Source: Halomonas citrativorans (GTDB taxonomy: Bacteria > Pseudomonadota > Gammaproteobacteria > Pseudomonadales > Halomonadaceae). Taken from it: 64,000 nucleotides of DNA. Position 1 is the stretch's first letter. Every line of letters starts with the position of its first letter. The position numbers and the translations under genes are program-made. This document shows, piece after piece, positions 16,192 through 26,000 of the stretch. Under the pieces are notes generated by a model. It was not told the origin of the DNA. It did not search any database and was given only the letters and a program-made list of their open reading frames with translations. The DNA is taken from positions 186,001 to 250,000 of the forward strand of contig NZ_FUKM01000048.1 in assembly GCF_900163645.1 (NCBI RefSeq). The letters run 5' to 3'.

Positions 16192-18213
16192 ATGCCTGCT
16201 CATTATGTAAACACCCAACGCCAATGTGGGCGTTCATCCTCTCGTTTCACTGGCAACATGCTTTTAGCTCTACTGTTCACACCGTTACCGCTATTGGCGC
16301 AAGCGCTGCCTTCCGAGCAAAGCGAACCTTTAAACGAGACAAATAGCCGCCAAGCAATTCCGCTAGTACCCGAAGGAGCCATTTGGGATAGCTTTCACGG
16401 GCAGCTTAATGCGCAAAAATATAGCCCCCTGGATCAGATCAACGTAGACAACGTGGGTAATTTAGAAAAAGCGTGGGAGTTTCATACCGGCGATGTCTCC
16501 GATGGCTCTGGCGATATTCCTCCCACGGTTTGGTCAGCAACCCCGGTATTTGCCAACGATACGCTCTATATAGGCACGCCGTTTTATCGCGTATTTGCCC
16601 TGGACCCCGCCACCGGCGAGCAGCGCTGGATGTTTGATACCGAATCCTCTCTTGAAGCCTTGACCCAGCCAGCGCTTAAAAGCCGCGGGGTAGCCTACTG
16701 GGAAGCGGACGAGCCTTCTGACAATGCCTGCGATAAAATTATCTACTTCGGCACCATGGATGCTCAGCTTTTCGCACTCGATGCCGATAGCGGTGAACCC
16801 TGTGAAGACTTTGCTGATAACGGCGTTTTGAACGTTAACCAGTGGAATAATATTCCCGAAGATTGGCCGTTATCGCTCTTGCAACCGCCCACCGTCGTAG
16901 GTGACCGGCTTATCCTGGGCTGGGCGGGTAAAGATTGGGCAACCAGTGAAGCCCCTTCGGGTACCGTTTTCTCGATTAATGCGCGCACAGGCGAGCTTGA
17001 GTGGGCCTTTGAAGCGCTATCTGAAGAGATGCGTGAACGCAGCGGTACCGCCAATGTTTGGACTCACATGGCAGCCGATGAAGAACTTGGGCTTGTATAC
17101 TTGCCCATCTCTTCGCCCTCGCCCAACTTTTGGGGCGGTAATCGCACCGAGGAAGTGCCGCTGGCCACGTCCACGACCGCACTGGATATTGAAACCGGAG
17201 ACGTCGTATGGTCACGCCAGTGGGTACATCACGACCTATGGGATTACGACATTAACGCCGCACCTACCCTAATGGATATTACGATCGATGGTGAAGAGAT
17301 ACCGGCGTTAATGCAGGCCACCAAAATGGGTTTTCTCTTCGTGGTTAACCGTGAAACCGGCGAAGACGTATGGCCGATTGAAGAGCGCGAGGTACCTAGT
17401 GGTGATGGCACGGTAGAAGGCGAAGTCTACTCACCTACACAGCCATTTCCCACCAAACCCGCCCCGCTTCTTGACCAGTCAGAGAAACCCAACATCTGGG
17501 CGCTGGCCGATGCGGTGAGCTTTGGCCAGTGTTCCGCCCTTTGGGATGATCTTTGGTACGAAGGCATGTACACCCCACCCACCACTCAGGGCGAAGGAAC
17601 ACTTGCCTACCCGGACAGTGCCGGTGGCGTGCAGTGGGGCGGCGTGGCCTTTGACCCGGTTAATCAAACGGCCGTCGTTAATACGTCACATATTGTGCAG
17701 TACGTGAAGCTATTTAATCGTGAAGACTTTGAAGAAGCCGACAGTGGCTCAGGTAATGAAAGCGGGTACTCTCCCCAGGAGGGCGCGCCCTACGGCATGC
17801 GCTTGGAAGTAGCACTTAACTGGCTTGGCATGCCCTGCTGGGAACCGCCCTTTGGCGAGTTGGTGGCGCTGGATATGACCACTGGCGATGTGAAGTGGCG
17901 CCGCCCGGTGGGCGCTTCACAGCAGTATGGTTTTTTCATGCCTGAGCGCTGGGGCTCACCGACCATTGGCGGCCCGGCAATCACGGCAGGAGGGCTTATA
18001 TTTATCGGCGCATCAATAGACGCCAAACTCCGCGCTTACTCGCTTGAAACCGGCGAGCAGCTTTGGTCTGACCAGGCGGAAGCGCCCGCAGTAGCCAATC
18101 CTGCCGTTTACGAGTACGAAGGGCGTCAATATGTGGCGTTTGTGGCGGGTGGCAACTCTATTATAAAAGATCAGGTAGGCGACCAATTGGTAGTCTATGC
18201 CCTGCCCAAATAA
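16192..18213 (+). CDS. PQQ-dependent dehydrogenase, glucose/quinate dehydrogenase-like
   Basis: 673-aa periplasmic quinoprotein with an eight-bladed propeller built from tryptophan-docking repeats (for example FALDPATGEQRW and AYSLETGEQLW). The N terminus has a signal peptide ending near LLAQA (residue about 37). The blade containing HHDLWDYD, near residues 345-352, matches the catalytic aspartate region of membrane glucose dehydrogenase. The start WDSFHGQLNAQKYSPLDQIN also matches that group. Unlike E. coli Gcd (about 796 aa) it lacks the membrane domain, which is encoded separately just upstream. Oxidises a sugar or cyclic polyol in the periplasm; the substrate is not determined. No pqq synthesis genes are in the window. 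Confidence 0.88.
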   Translation: MPAHYVNTQRQCGRSSSRFTGNMLLALLFTPLPLLAQALPSEQSEPLNETNSRQAIPLVPEGAIWDSFHGQLNAQKYSPLDQINVDNVGNLEKAWEFHTGDVSDGSGDIPPTVWSATPVFANDTLYIGTPFYRVFALDPATGEQRWMFDTESSLEALTQPALKSRGVAYWEADEPSDNACDKIIYFGTMDAQLFALDADSGEPCEDFADNGVLNVNQWNNIPEDWPLSLLQPPTVVGDRLILGWAGKDWATSEAPSGTVFSINARTGELEWAFEALSEEMRERSGTANVWTHMAADEELGLVYLPISSPSPNFWGGNRTEEVPLATSTTALDIETGDVVWSRQWVHHDLWDYDINAAPTLMDITIDGEEIPALMQATKMGFLFVVNRETGEDVWPIEEREVPSGDGTVEGEVYSPTQPFPTKPAPLLDQSEKPNIWALADAVSFGQCSALWDDLWYEGMYTPPTTQGEGTLAYPDSAGGVQWGGVAFDPVNQTAVVNTSHIVQYVKLFNREDFEEADSGSGNESGYSPQEGAPYGMRLEVALNWLGMPCWEPPFGELVALDMTTGDVKWRRPVGASQQYGFFMPERWGSPTIGGPAITAGGLIFIGASIDAKLRAYSLETGEQLWSDQAEAPAVANPAVYEYEGRQYVAFVAGGNSIIKDQVGDQLVVYALPK

Positions 18214-18239
18214 CCCATAATAATCTTGTCACCATTAAC

Positions 18240-18276
18240 GGGGCTGCTCTTGAGAGACAAGGGCCGCCCCATTTTT
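18240..18276 (+). terminator. Rho-independent terminator of the PQQ dehydrogenase operon
   Basis: A 13-bp stem (GGGGCTGCTCTTG with CAAGGGCCGCCCC, one mismatch and one G-U pair) and a 5-nt loop are followed by ATTTTTA. It lies 27 bp after the dehydrogenase stop. The remaining gap to 18458 has a TTGACA hexamer near 18323 that may be a -35 element for the next gene, but the paired -10 is unclear. Confidence 0.75.
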
Positions 18277-18458
18277 ATGGTAGCTCTCACCAAGCGTCTA
18301 CCCAAAGAGGACAGGATAAGTCTTGACACCATATTAATTGGTTGAGCTTTACTAACCAGCTGAGTTGTATGGGGGTCGTTGGAGGGCGTCAACGGAGTGT
18401 CATCTTCTATCGGTAACCTTACGCGAATACCGAAGACGATAGCCCTCTGGAGAAACGG

Positions 18459-19349
18459 ATGAAACACGCGTTAACGCTGCTAGCCCTGCTACCGCTAAGT
18501 GGTTTTTCAGCACAAAGCACGGCTGCCGAGATTCTTGAGGTAGCCCTGGGCGAGTTGCACCCTACCCAGCCAGCGCTTGGCTACCGGCAAATGAGCTACA
18601 AACAGGGCCGCTTTGCGGTAGACCACAAAAAGCTCTTTGATGAATATTGCGAAACTGCAGGGCAAGGAAGCATTGTCCGTTTTGACGATAACTCATCGCT
18701 ACGTGATCTCGATAGCTTTGAATGTAGTGATGCAGTGGGCACCCACCTCGAAGATATGAAAACCGCGGTTATCGCCCCTAACAGCGGCGTCTATATTACC
18801 GACGGCCATCATACCTTTAGCAATTACCTCGCACTGGAAGGCCCTGATCTAGTTATGCCCCTGCTTATCACGCATAATTTCAACGACCTACCCGATATGA
18901 AACACTTCTGGGCAACCATGCAGGAAGAGCGGCTGGTTTGGCTGGATGCGCCCGACGGCCCAATTGCCTCAGAAGAGCTGCCGGAGCACGTTGGTCATGG
19001 CCATCAGGTCGACGATCCTTATCGCTCATTGGTCTACTTCACCCGCGGAGTCGGTTACAAGAAACCCGCTACGCCGCCGCCTTTTCTCGAATTTTACTGG
19101 GGGCAGTGGCTAGCCGAGCGCCTACCCCTGGAAACACTGAACTTAACGACCCTTGAAGGCTATACCGACGCCGTCACTCGAGCAGCGACATTAATGGTTG
19201 AGGTATCACCCGATGCACTGATCGCCACCACCTCTACGGGCAGTTTGACCGCCCAAGAAATGGGCCAGCTGCCAGCGTTTAATAGCGCTGAATTGGAAAA
19301 ATCACTCTCTGAGCATGGCAAGCTAGCTTACGCATTTTCCACCGAGTAG
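18459..19349 (+). CDS. Exported ParB/Srx-fold protein (COG4318-like)
   Basis: 296-aa protein with a Sec signal peptide (cleavage near STAAE, residue about 23). The domain begins EVALGELHPTQPALGYRQM and contains the DGHHTFSNY motif, as in the ParB-like nuclease-fold group annotated COG4318. Cytosolic ParB proteins act in chromosome partitioning, but the signal peptide excludes that. Function is unknown and neither nuclease nor sulfiredoxin chemistry can be asserted. A TGGAG box precedes the ATG. Downstream is the convergent sodium channel gene. Confidence 0.72.
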   Translation: MKHALTLLALLPLSGFSAQSTAAEILEVALGELHPTQPALGYRQMSYKQGRFAVDHKKLFDEYCETAGQGSIVRFDDNSSLRDLDSFECSDAVGTHLEDMKTAVIAPNSGVYITDGHHTFSNYLALEGPDLVMPLLITHNFNDLPDMKHFWATMQEERLVWLDAPDGPIASEELPEHVGHGHQVDDPYRSLVYFTRGVGYKKPATPPPFLEFYWGQWLAERLPLETLNLTTLEGYTDAVTRAATLMVEVSPDALIATTSTGSLTAQEMGQLPAFNSAELEKSLSEHGKLAYAFSTE

Positions 19350-19385
19350 CACCGGTTTAAGCAGCTAGCAGGTGCGGCCTGCCTT

Positions 19386-20228
19386 TTATTGAGGCGAGTT
19401 TGGGTCACGCTTTGTCAGCGCTGCTTCCATCCGGTCCAGCTGAGCACGCAGTTCGCGAACATCGCTACGCAGCCCCTGTATTTCAGCTTCTTCCCCTTCG
19501 CCATTGTCCAGCGCCATCTGGGCGCTCTCTTTTTGCATGACGTCCAGCACAATGCCGATCATCATATTGAGAAAGATAAAGGCGTTGAGGAATATGAACG
19601 TTAAGAAGTAGATCCAGGCATAGGGAAAGTGTTCCATCGTCGGGTACAGAACGGCGGTGGCCCAGCTTTCAAACGTTGCTACCTGAAAAAGCGTTAGCAT
19701 GGCCAGTGCAATATTGCCCCATAGCTGCTCATCGACGGTGTGGAACAAGAAGCTGCCGATTGCGGCATAAATGTAGAAAATGATAAACATCAAAAGCACC
19801 ACGTATCCCATACGCGGTATGGATTTGATCAGCGCCGACAGCAGCATTTGAAGCTCAGGAATCATTGACACCAGGCGCAGCACGCGGAAGATGCGCAGCA
19901 AGCGCGCCAGCAATACCATTTCCGACTCGTCCATGGGGATTAGACTGGCGGTAACAATCAGAAAATCAAAGACATTCCAGCCTTTCTTGAAGAAATCCCG
20001 CAGTCTGGGCTCTGCCGCCATACGGATCAGAATTTCGACCAGAAAAAATACCGTCACCGCCATATCCAGAACGCCGAGCCACTGCTCAAACCGGCTCACC
20101 TCATCGTAAGTGCGCGCGCCAATCACCAACGCCGACACCACGATAATGGCAATCACAAATGTCTCAAAAAACGTGTTACTACGCAGCTTTTCAAAGCGTG
20201 CCTGCCAGGTACTAAAGGAAGTGCTCAT
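19386..20228 (-). CDS. Bacterial voltage-gated sodium channel (NaChBac/BacNav family)
   Basis: 280-aa single-repeat six-helix channel that would assemble as a tetramer in the inner membrane. S4 carries four arginines at every third position (R109, R112, R115, R118). The pore filter is TFESWA at residues 185-190, close to the TLESWA/S filter of NaChBac and NavAb, with phenylalanine where leucine is usual. The C terminus after S6 is acidic and then forms a predicted coiled coil (residues about 245-272), as in family members where it drives tetramer assembly. It is divergent from the Mrp sodium/proton antiporter operon, suggesting a shared sodium-linked context. Confidence 0.92.
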   Translation of the reverse strand: MSTSFSTWQARFEKLRSNTFFETFVIAIIVVSALVIGARTYDEVSRFEQWLGVLDMAVTVFFLVEILIRMAAEPRLRDFFKKGWNVFDFLIVTASLIPMDESEMVLLARLLRIFRVLRLVSMIPELQMLLSALIKSIPRMGYVVLLMFIIFYIYAAIGSFLFHTVDEQLWGNIALAMLTLFQVATFESWATAVLYPTMEHFPYAWIYFLTFIFLNAFIFLNMMIGIVLDVMQKESAQMALDNGEGEEAEIQGLRSDVRELRAQLDRMEAALTKRDPNSPQ

Positions 20229-20534
20229 TGCTGTAAAGTTCTCGCAAGCATAGAAAATTCAAAAAATAGTTTAAAAAATGAGAAGCATTATTCATCCTCC
20301 CCATGCGGCAACGCAAATGCTACCTGCAATAACCGCCATCCGTTTGGGGCGTGCATCAACGGCAAGCACCCAATCACTTGCTCTTGTTCATTGAATAAGC
20401 GGACCGATTATACGAAAGCCGCACATCTTCAAAACAAGTGATATTCTACGGTTTCGCTTAATTTACCCTTGGCCCTAGGTGTATTCTCCTCACTTTGCGG
20501 CTTTTTTTGAGATTTTATTGCGCTGGATGAGCCC
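20229..20534. promoter_or_regulatory. Divergent promoter region of sodium channel and mrp operon
   Basis: This 306-bp gap contains no credible gene. A plausible sigma-70 promoter toward mrpA is TTGTTC at 20384 and ATTATA at 20407 with a 17-bp spacer. This is a by-eye match with an imperfect -35. The region must also hold the channel gene promoter in the other direction. No clear inverted repeat was found. Confidence 0.3.
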
Positions 20535-23366
20535 ATGACACTGCTTTGGATAGCCTTATTACCGTTGCTTGGGGTACTGGTGCCACTGATCACCGCTCAA
20601 CGCGACCGCTCTGTGTGTTCGCTTGCGACGAGCGTGGTACCGGCTGCCGCCCTGCTACTCACCTTACTTCAGGTCCCTGCCTTGCTGGATGGTGAAACGT
20701 TGCGCTTCCATGCTGAATGGATGCCTGAGCTTGGCTTGGAACTTGCCTTTCGTCTGGATGGCCTGTCCTTGCTTTTCAACCTCCTGATTCTGGGAATCGG
20801 CCTGCTCGTATTGCTGTATGCCCACTTCTATTTGGGCAAAGATGAACCTGTAGGGCGTTTCTACGCTTTCCTGATGCTGTTCATGGCCTCTATGGTCGGT
20901 ATCTCAATGTCCGACAACCTGATTCTTTTATGGTTGTTCTGGGAGCTTACGAGTCTTTCCTCGTTTCTATTGATCGGTTTTTGGTCTTATCGTAACGATG
21001 CGCGTAAAGGCGCACGTATGGCGCTAACCGTGACCGGTGCAGGCGGCCTTGCCCTATTAGCGGGGCTATTACTGCTCGGCGATATGGCCGGTAGCTTTAA
21101 TATGAGTGATGTGCTGGCCAGTGGTGCCACCATTGTGGCGGACCCACGCTACCCCATCATGCTGGCGCTCATCCTATTAGGCGCTTTCACCAAATCGGCG
21201 CAATTTCCGTTTCATTTCTGGTTACCGCATGCCATGGCGGCGCCTACCCCGGTTTCCGCTTATCTGCATTCAGCCACCATGGTTAAGGCGGGCATCTTTT
21301 TAATGGCCCGGCTCCACCCAGCGATTGCCGGCAGCGAGCTTTGGAGCGTGGTGGTACCGCTTATCGGTTCAATCACGCTGCTATATGGCGCCTGGTTTGC
21401 CCTGTTCAAGACAGACCTAAAAGGTATTTTGGCGTTTTCTACCATTAGCCACCTGGGCTTGATTACGGTGCTATTGGGCATCGGCACGCCTATGGCCGTT
21501 TTGGCGGCGCTGTTTCATATCGTTAACCACGCCACATTCAAAGCAGCGCTTTTCATGAGCGCAGGCATCATCGACCATGAAACCGGCACGCGTGAGCTTA
21601 AGCAGTTGGGCGCGCTGCGCAAAACCATGCCCATTACTGCCCTACTTACGACACTGGCCGCTGCGGCGATGGCAGGCGTACCCTTCTTTAATGGATTTCT
21701 CTCCAAGGAGATGTTCTTTACTGAAACATTAGCCACGCCCGTACTGGGCGGATTAAGTTGGTTAATCCCTGCGCTGGCCGCCATAGGTGGCATTCTTTCC
21801 GTTGCCTACTCGGTACGTCTGGTGTATGCGGTGTTTTATGCGCCCGCAAAGGAAGCGTCACCCAAGGCGCCTCATGAGCCACCACACCTGATGCGTTTTC
21901 CGGTCGAACTGCTGGTAGTGCTCTGCATGCTGGTAGGTTTATTCCCCACGCTGATGGTCAATAACCTGCTTGAGCTGGCGACGCAAGCGGTGCTCGGTGA
22001 ACCGTTGGATTTCCACCTGGCTATTTGGCACGGCGTGAACCTGCCACTCATCATGAGTATGGTGGCCTTTGTTGTGGGTGTTGTCCTTTACTGGCGCCAT
22101 GCTGATTTACGTCGTTTCGCCCAATCGTTTGCCAGCGTCGATGCAAGCCGTGTGTTTGAGCGCGCAATGATCAGCCTTGAGCAACGAGCAGAAGCACTCG
22201 TGGCTGCCTGGGACGGTCATTCGCTTCAGCGCTTTGTGGGCTGGCTTTTGCTATCCACGCTGATCATGGGCGTTATCGGCTTATCGCAAATTACCGAGCT
22301 TACCGGCCCCAAAGGCAACCAGCCAATTGATGGCGTGCTACTGCTAGGCGCTGGCATGTTGATGTTTGGCGGTATCGCCACCGCTGCCACTCACCGCTAC
22401 CGGCTAATTTCACTACTCATGCTGTCGGTGGTGGGACTCTTTGTAGCCCTTACGTTTGCGCGCTTCTCTGCACCGGACCTGGCGTTGACGCAGCTCTCAG
22501 TGGAAGTGGTAACGATGATTTTGCTGATGCTGGCGCTTTTTTTCCTGCCTCAAAAGACGCCACCCGAGTCCAGTCCCAAGCGCAATCTGCGCGACATGCT
22601 GTTAGCGGGTTCATTGGGACTTGTCATCGCCAGCATTAACTATGCGGTGATGACGCGAGATACCCTGTCGATCTCTAACTTCTTTATGACCAATAGCGTT
22701 CCTGGCGGCGGCGGCCATAACGTGGTCAACGTTATTCTGGTCGATTTCCGTGGCTTCGATACTCTGGGCGAGATCACGGTGCTAGCCTTGGCGGGCTTGG
22801 CGATTTTCAAATTGCTCAACCGTTTACGCCTGTTTATCCCGCACAGCGACGGAGAAGGCCGCGTTTGGTCACCTGATCGTTATCCGGCCATCCTGACCTC
22901 TATTTCACTAGCTCTATTGCCGTTGGCGTTGCTGGTGTCGGCGTTTATTTTCTTGCGTGGCCACAATGAGCCCGGCGGCGGCTTTATCGCTGGCTTGATC
23001 ACCGCTGTTGCGCTGATTCTTCTGTATATGGCACGTGGCGTGGAGTGGACGCAACAGCGTTTGAACTTCCCCTTCCAACCCGTTGCCATTGCGGGGGTTG
23101 CGGTGGCGACGCTAACCGGCTTGGGTAGCTGGTTGTTCGGCTACCCCTTCCTGACCTCTGCCTTCAGCTACTTTAGCCTGCCGGTAGTAGGTAAGTTTGA
23201 GCTGGCCACTGCCCTGCTGTTTGATCTCGGCGTTTATCTCGCCGTCGTCGGCGCCACCCTGATGATTCTGGCCAACCTGGGCAAGGTCACCACGGCTCAC
23301 CGGCCAGTGGCTGATGAGTCCAAGGACGATGAGGTCACTCCGCCACCCGCCAAGGAGCAAAGCTGA
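20535..23366 (+). CDS. mrpA: Mrp Na+/H+ antiporter subunit A (with fused MrpB domain)
   Basis: 943-aa inner-membrane protein. The N-terminal half is the complex I ND5-like proton channel (including [19 protein letters not shown] and the pore-helix lysine region of the antiporter core). The C-terminal part (from about residue 780, [16 protein letters not shown]) is the MrpB domain, so A and B are one chain, as in group-2 Mrp systems (Sha/Pha) of Pseudomonas and rhizobia. The complex exports sodium in exchange for protons and supports pH and salt tolerance. It is the first of six overlapping genes; its TGA overlaps the mrpC start. The hydrophilic tail is acidic. Confidence 0.96.
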   Translation: MTLLWIALLPLLGVLVPLITAQRDRSVCSLATSVVPAAALLLTLLQVPALLDGETLRFHAEWMPELGLELAFRLDGLSLLFNLLILGIGLLVLLYAHFYLGKDEPVGRFYAFLMLFMASMVGISMSDNLILLWLFWELTSLSSFLLIGFWSYRNDARKGARMALTVTGAGGLALLAGLLLLGDMAGSFNMSDVLASGATIVADPRYPIMLALILLGAFTKSAQFPFHFWLPHAMAAPTPVSAYLHSATMVKAGIFLMARLHPAIAGSELWSVVVPLIGSITLLYGAWFALFKTDLKGILAFSTISHLGLITVLLGIGTPMAVLAALFHIVNHATFKAALFMSAGIIDHETGTRELKQLGALRKTMPITALLTTLAAAAMAGVPFFNGFLSKEMFFTETLATPVLGGLSWLIPALAAIGGILSVAYSVRLVYAVFYAPAKEASPKAPHEPPHLMRFPVELLVVLCMLVGLFPTLMVNNLLELATQAVLGEPLDFHLAIWHGVNLPLIMSMVAFVVGVVLYWRHADLRRFAQSFASVDASRVFERAMISLEQRAEALVAAWDGHSLQRFVGWLLLSTLIMGVIGLSQITELTGPKGNQPIDGVLLLGAGMLMFGGIATAATHRYRLISLLMLSVVGLFVALTFARFSAPDLALTQLSVEVVTMILLMLALFFLPQKTPPESSPKRNLRDMLLAGSLGLVIASINYAVMTRDTLSISNFFMTNSVPGGGGHNVVNVILVDFRGFDTLGEITVLALAGLAIFKLLNRLRLFIPHSDGEGRVWSPDRYPAILTSISLALLPLALLVSAFIFLRGHNEPGGGFIAGLITAVALILLYMARGVEWTQQRLNFPFQPVAIAGVAVATLTGLGSWLFGYPFLTSAFSYFSLPVVGKFELATALLFDLGVYLAVVGATLMILANLGKVTTAHRPVADESKDDEVTPPPAKEQS

Positions 23367-23698
23367 TGGAATTACTTTACGCAATCACCACCGGCGTACT
23401 TAGCACCTGTGGCCTCTATTTAACGCTTCGGGGACGTACTTTTCCCGTGGTGGTAGGTCTAACGCTGCTTTCTTACGCCGTGAACCTGTTTCTATTTTCG
23501 ATGGGTGGGCTAACCACCGACGGCGCGGCCATTGTTCATGGCGAAGGCGTTTATGCCGACCCACTGCCTCAAGCGCTAGTGCTTACCGCCATCGTTATTG
23601 GCTTCGCAATGACTGCTTTCGTCGTGATTCTCGCGATGCGCGCCCGCAGTGAAGTGGGCAACGATCATGTAGACGGTAAGAAGGAAGACCGCGAATGA
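23366..23698 (+). CDS. mrpC: Mrp Na+/H+ antiporter subunit C
   Basis: 110-aa three-helix membrane subunit homologous to complex I NuoK. The start ATG overlaps the mrpA TGA (TGATG), with AAGGAG 11 bases upstream inside mrpA. The C-terminal cytoplasmic tail is highly charged (DHVDGKKEDRE). Required for assembly of the full antiporter complex. Confidence 0.95.
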   Translation: MELLYAITTGVLSTCGLYLTLRGRTFPVVVGLTLLSYAVNLFLFSMGGLTTDGAAIVHGEGVYADPLPQALVLTAIVIGFAMTAFVVILAMRARSEVGNDHVDGKKEDRE

Positions 23699-25206
23699 TG
23701 CAACACCTAATTGTTTTTCCTATCGTCCTGCCGTTGATCGCCGGCATTATGCTGCTCTACCAGCGCCAGGGATTGGTTCGCTACAAACGTATCGTGAGCG
23801 TTGTGGCCACTGTTCTATTATTGGCCGTGGCGATAGGCCTGATTAGCCAAGCCATGCGTGGCGAGATTCTTTACTACGCATTGGGCAACTGGCAAGCGCC
23901 TTTCGGCATCGTACTGGTGCTCGACCGCCTATCTGCCTTGATGCTGCTGATCACAGCTCTGCTTGCGGTGGGTGCCGTGATATTTGCCTGTGCAGGGGAT
24001 GATGAAAAAGGCAGCAATTTTCACGGCCTTTTTCAGTGGCAACTCCTGGGCATTAATGGCGCGTTTCTAACCGGCGACTTGTTCAATCTGTTCGTCTTTT
24101 TTGAAGTACTGCTTCTCGCCTCTTACGCGCTGCTGCTACACGGTGGTGGCAAAGCACGTATCCAGGCGAGCGTGCATTACGTAGTACTCAACCTGGCAGG
24201 TTCTTCACTGTTTCTGATTGCGGTAGGTACGCTTTATGGCGCTACGGGAACGCTTAACATGGCCGATATGGCTCTGCGCGTAGCCGAACTGCCTGCTGAA
24301 CGCCAAGGCCTGGTGACCGCTGGCGCGTTAATGTTGCTGGTGGTATTTGGCTTGAAAGCCGCCATTTTGCCGCTCTATTTCTGGCTACCGCGCGCTTATT
24401 CAGCGGCGCCCGCCCCGGTGGCGGCTCTCTTTGCCATTATGACCAAGGTCGGCATCTACGCCATCCTGCGCGTTTATCTGCTGATTTTTGGCGAAAGCGC
24501 GGGCGCACTGACCGCACTGGAGCAGCCATGGGTATGGTGGCTCGGCTTGGCAACGCTCGTTGCCTCTGGGGTAGGCATTATGGCTGCCCGAGATCTGAAA
24601 CTACTGGTCGCTTACCTGGTGCTGCTGTCGGTGGGCACGCTTTTGGTCGGTGTGGGCATGCGAACAGAGCAAGCGACTTCAGCGCTTCTTTACTATTTGA
24701 TTCATACCTCCTTGATTACGGGTGGTTTATTCCTGCTGGCCGAAATGATCGGATTGCAGCGCGGCAAGGCGGGGACTCGGCTGGTGAAAAGCCGTCCCAT
24801 GACCCAAGGCAAGGCGTTAGGGTTACTGTTTCTTGTAGGTGCTGTCGCCGTTGTGGGCGTTCCGCCACTTTCCGGCGCCTTGGGTAAAGCACTGGTGCTC
24901 AACGCCGCTGAAGGTGCTCAGCGATTATGGCTATGGCCTACTCTACTGCTGGTTAGTTTGGCGGCCTTGATCGCTCTGTCACGCGCAGGCTCCACGATCT
25001 TCTGGCGTAGCTATCGCGGCAGTTTAGGCGGCAATGCGTTGCCACGCCGCCAATGGTTTGCCGTCATCTGGCTGCTAAGCGCGGCCCCCTTAATGACCCT
25101 TTTTGCGGGGCCCATCAGTAGCTACACCCAGGCAACGGCCGAGCAGCTATCACAGCCACAAATCTTGATCGACACGCTGCTACTTGATGCAGGAGATGCC
25201 CCATGA
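23695..25206 (+). CDS. mrpD: Mrp Na+/H+ antiporter subunit D
   Basis: 503-aa antiporter-like membrane subunit homologous to NuoM/NuoN, with about 14 helices. The conserved proton-path glutamate lies in LFVFFEVLLLASYALLLHG, near residue 140. Two ATGs occur in tandem at 23695 and 23698. The first overlaps the mrpC stop, indicating translational coupling. It forms the second large channel subunit beside MrpA. Confidence 0.96.
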   Translation: MMQHLIVFPIVLPLIAGIMLLYQRQGLVRYKRIVSVVATVLLLAVAIGLISQAMRGEILYYALGNWQAPFGIVLVLDRLSALMLLITALLAVGAVIFACAGDDEKGSNFHGLFQWQLLGINGAFLTGDLFNLFVFFEVLLLASYALLLHGGGKARIQASVHYVVLNLAGSSLFLIAVGTLYGATGTLNMADMALRVAELPAERQGLVTAGALMLLVVFGLKAAILPLYFWLPRAYSAAPAPVAALFAIMTKVGIYAILRVYLLIFGESAGALTALEQPWVWWLGLATLVASGVGIMAARDLKLLVAYLVLLSVGTLLVGVGMRTEQATSALLYYLIHTSLITGGLFLLAEMIGLQRGKAGTRLVKSRPMTQGKALGLLFLVGAVAVVGVPPLSGALGKALVLNAAEGAQRLWLWPTLLLVSLAALIALSRAGSTIFWRSYRGSLGGNALPRRQWFAVIWLLSAAPLMTLFAGPISSYTQATAEQLSQPQILIDTLLLDAGDAP

Positions 25207-25700
25207 TTACCCCGCGCTCCTGGCTGCCGACGCCAGTTTTATCGCTATTATTACTGGGCGTCTGGCTGCTGCTTGCACGCAGTTACGCCCCCGGGCAAAT
25301 CGTGCTGGGCGGCATACTGGCCATTATCATTCCACTGGTGACCTATCAGTTCTGGGACACGACTCTACGCATCAAAAAGCCCTGGGTGCTGCTGCGGTTT
25401 ATCTTGAGGGTTTTAAAGGATATCGTCGTCGCCAACTTTGAGGTGGCTTGTCTAGTGGCCAACCCTTGGCGCAGGCTAACGCCACATTTTATTGAATACC
25501 CTTTAATGCTGGAGGAGCGCTTCACCATTACGCTGCTGGCCAGCACCATCAGCCTGACGCCTGGCACGGTATCAGCCAACCTGCGTCTCGACGGTCAATC
25601 GCTATTAATCCATGCTCTAAATGTTGATGATGAAGAGGAACTGATCAGGCAGATCCGCGAGCGGTATGAGCGCCCTCTCAAGGAGATTTACGAATGCTAA
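25203..25700 (+). CDS. mrpE: Mrp Na+/H+ antiporter subunit E
   Basis: 165-aa subunit with two N-terminal membrane helices and a cytoplasmic domain containing the family motif TLLASTISLTPGTVSANL. It has no complex I counterpart. The ATG overlaps the mrpD stop by four bases (ATGA). Confidence 0.95.
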   Translation: MITPRSWLPTPVLSLLLLGVWLLLARSYAPGQIVLGGILAIIIPLVTYQFWDTTLRIKKPWVLLRFILRVLKDIVVANFEVACLVANPWRRLTPHFIEYPLMLEERFTITLLASTISLTPGTVSANLRLDGQSLLIHALNVDDEEELIRQIRERYERPLKEIYEC

Positions 25701-25963
25701 GCATTGCTTTGTACATTACCCTGGCGCTTGTCGTCATGGCACTGCTAATGAACCTCTTTAGGCTTACCGTGGGGCCAGACCTTCCGGACCGCGTACTGGC
25801 GCTGGATACCATGTACGTTAATTCCATCGCACTGATTGTTCTGCTGGGGCTATGGCTTAACAGCAAAACCTATTTCGAGTCGGCGCTGCTGATTGCCATG
25901 CTGGGCTTTATCAGCACCGTGGCCGTGTGCAAATACATTCTGCGCGGAGACATTATCGAATGA
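25694..25963 (+). CDS. mrpF: Mrp Na+/H+ antiporter subunit F
   Basis: 89-aa three-helix subunit. The conserved segment VGPDLPDRVLALDTM lies after the first helix, and the protein ends in the short cytoplasmic YILRGDIIE. The ATG lies inside the mrpE end, with AGGAG at 25681-25685. Confidence 0.95.
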   Translation: MLSIALYITLALVVMALLMNLFRLTVGPDLPDRVLALDTMYVNSIALIVLLGLWLNSKTYFESALLIAMLGFISTVAVCKYILRGDIIE

Positions 25964-26000
25964 ACGCATTTTCTGTCTCGTATCACCCGGAGGCGTCGCC

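Noticed and set aside
18195..18467. Minus-strand 90-codon frame in the gap before the ParB-like gene
   Set aside because: It spans a strong terminator hairpin, has no ribosome site and no recognisable domain.
25893..26000. N-terminal extension of mrpG
   Set aside because: It duplicates the mrpF coding region in another frame; a good ribosome site precedes 26001.
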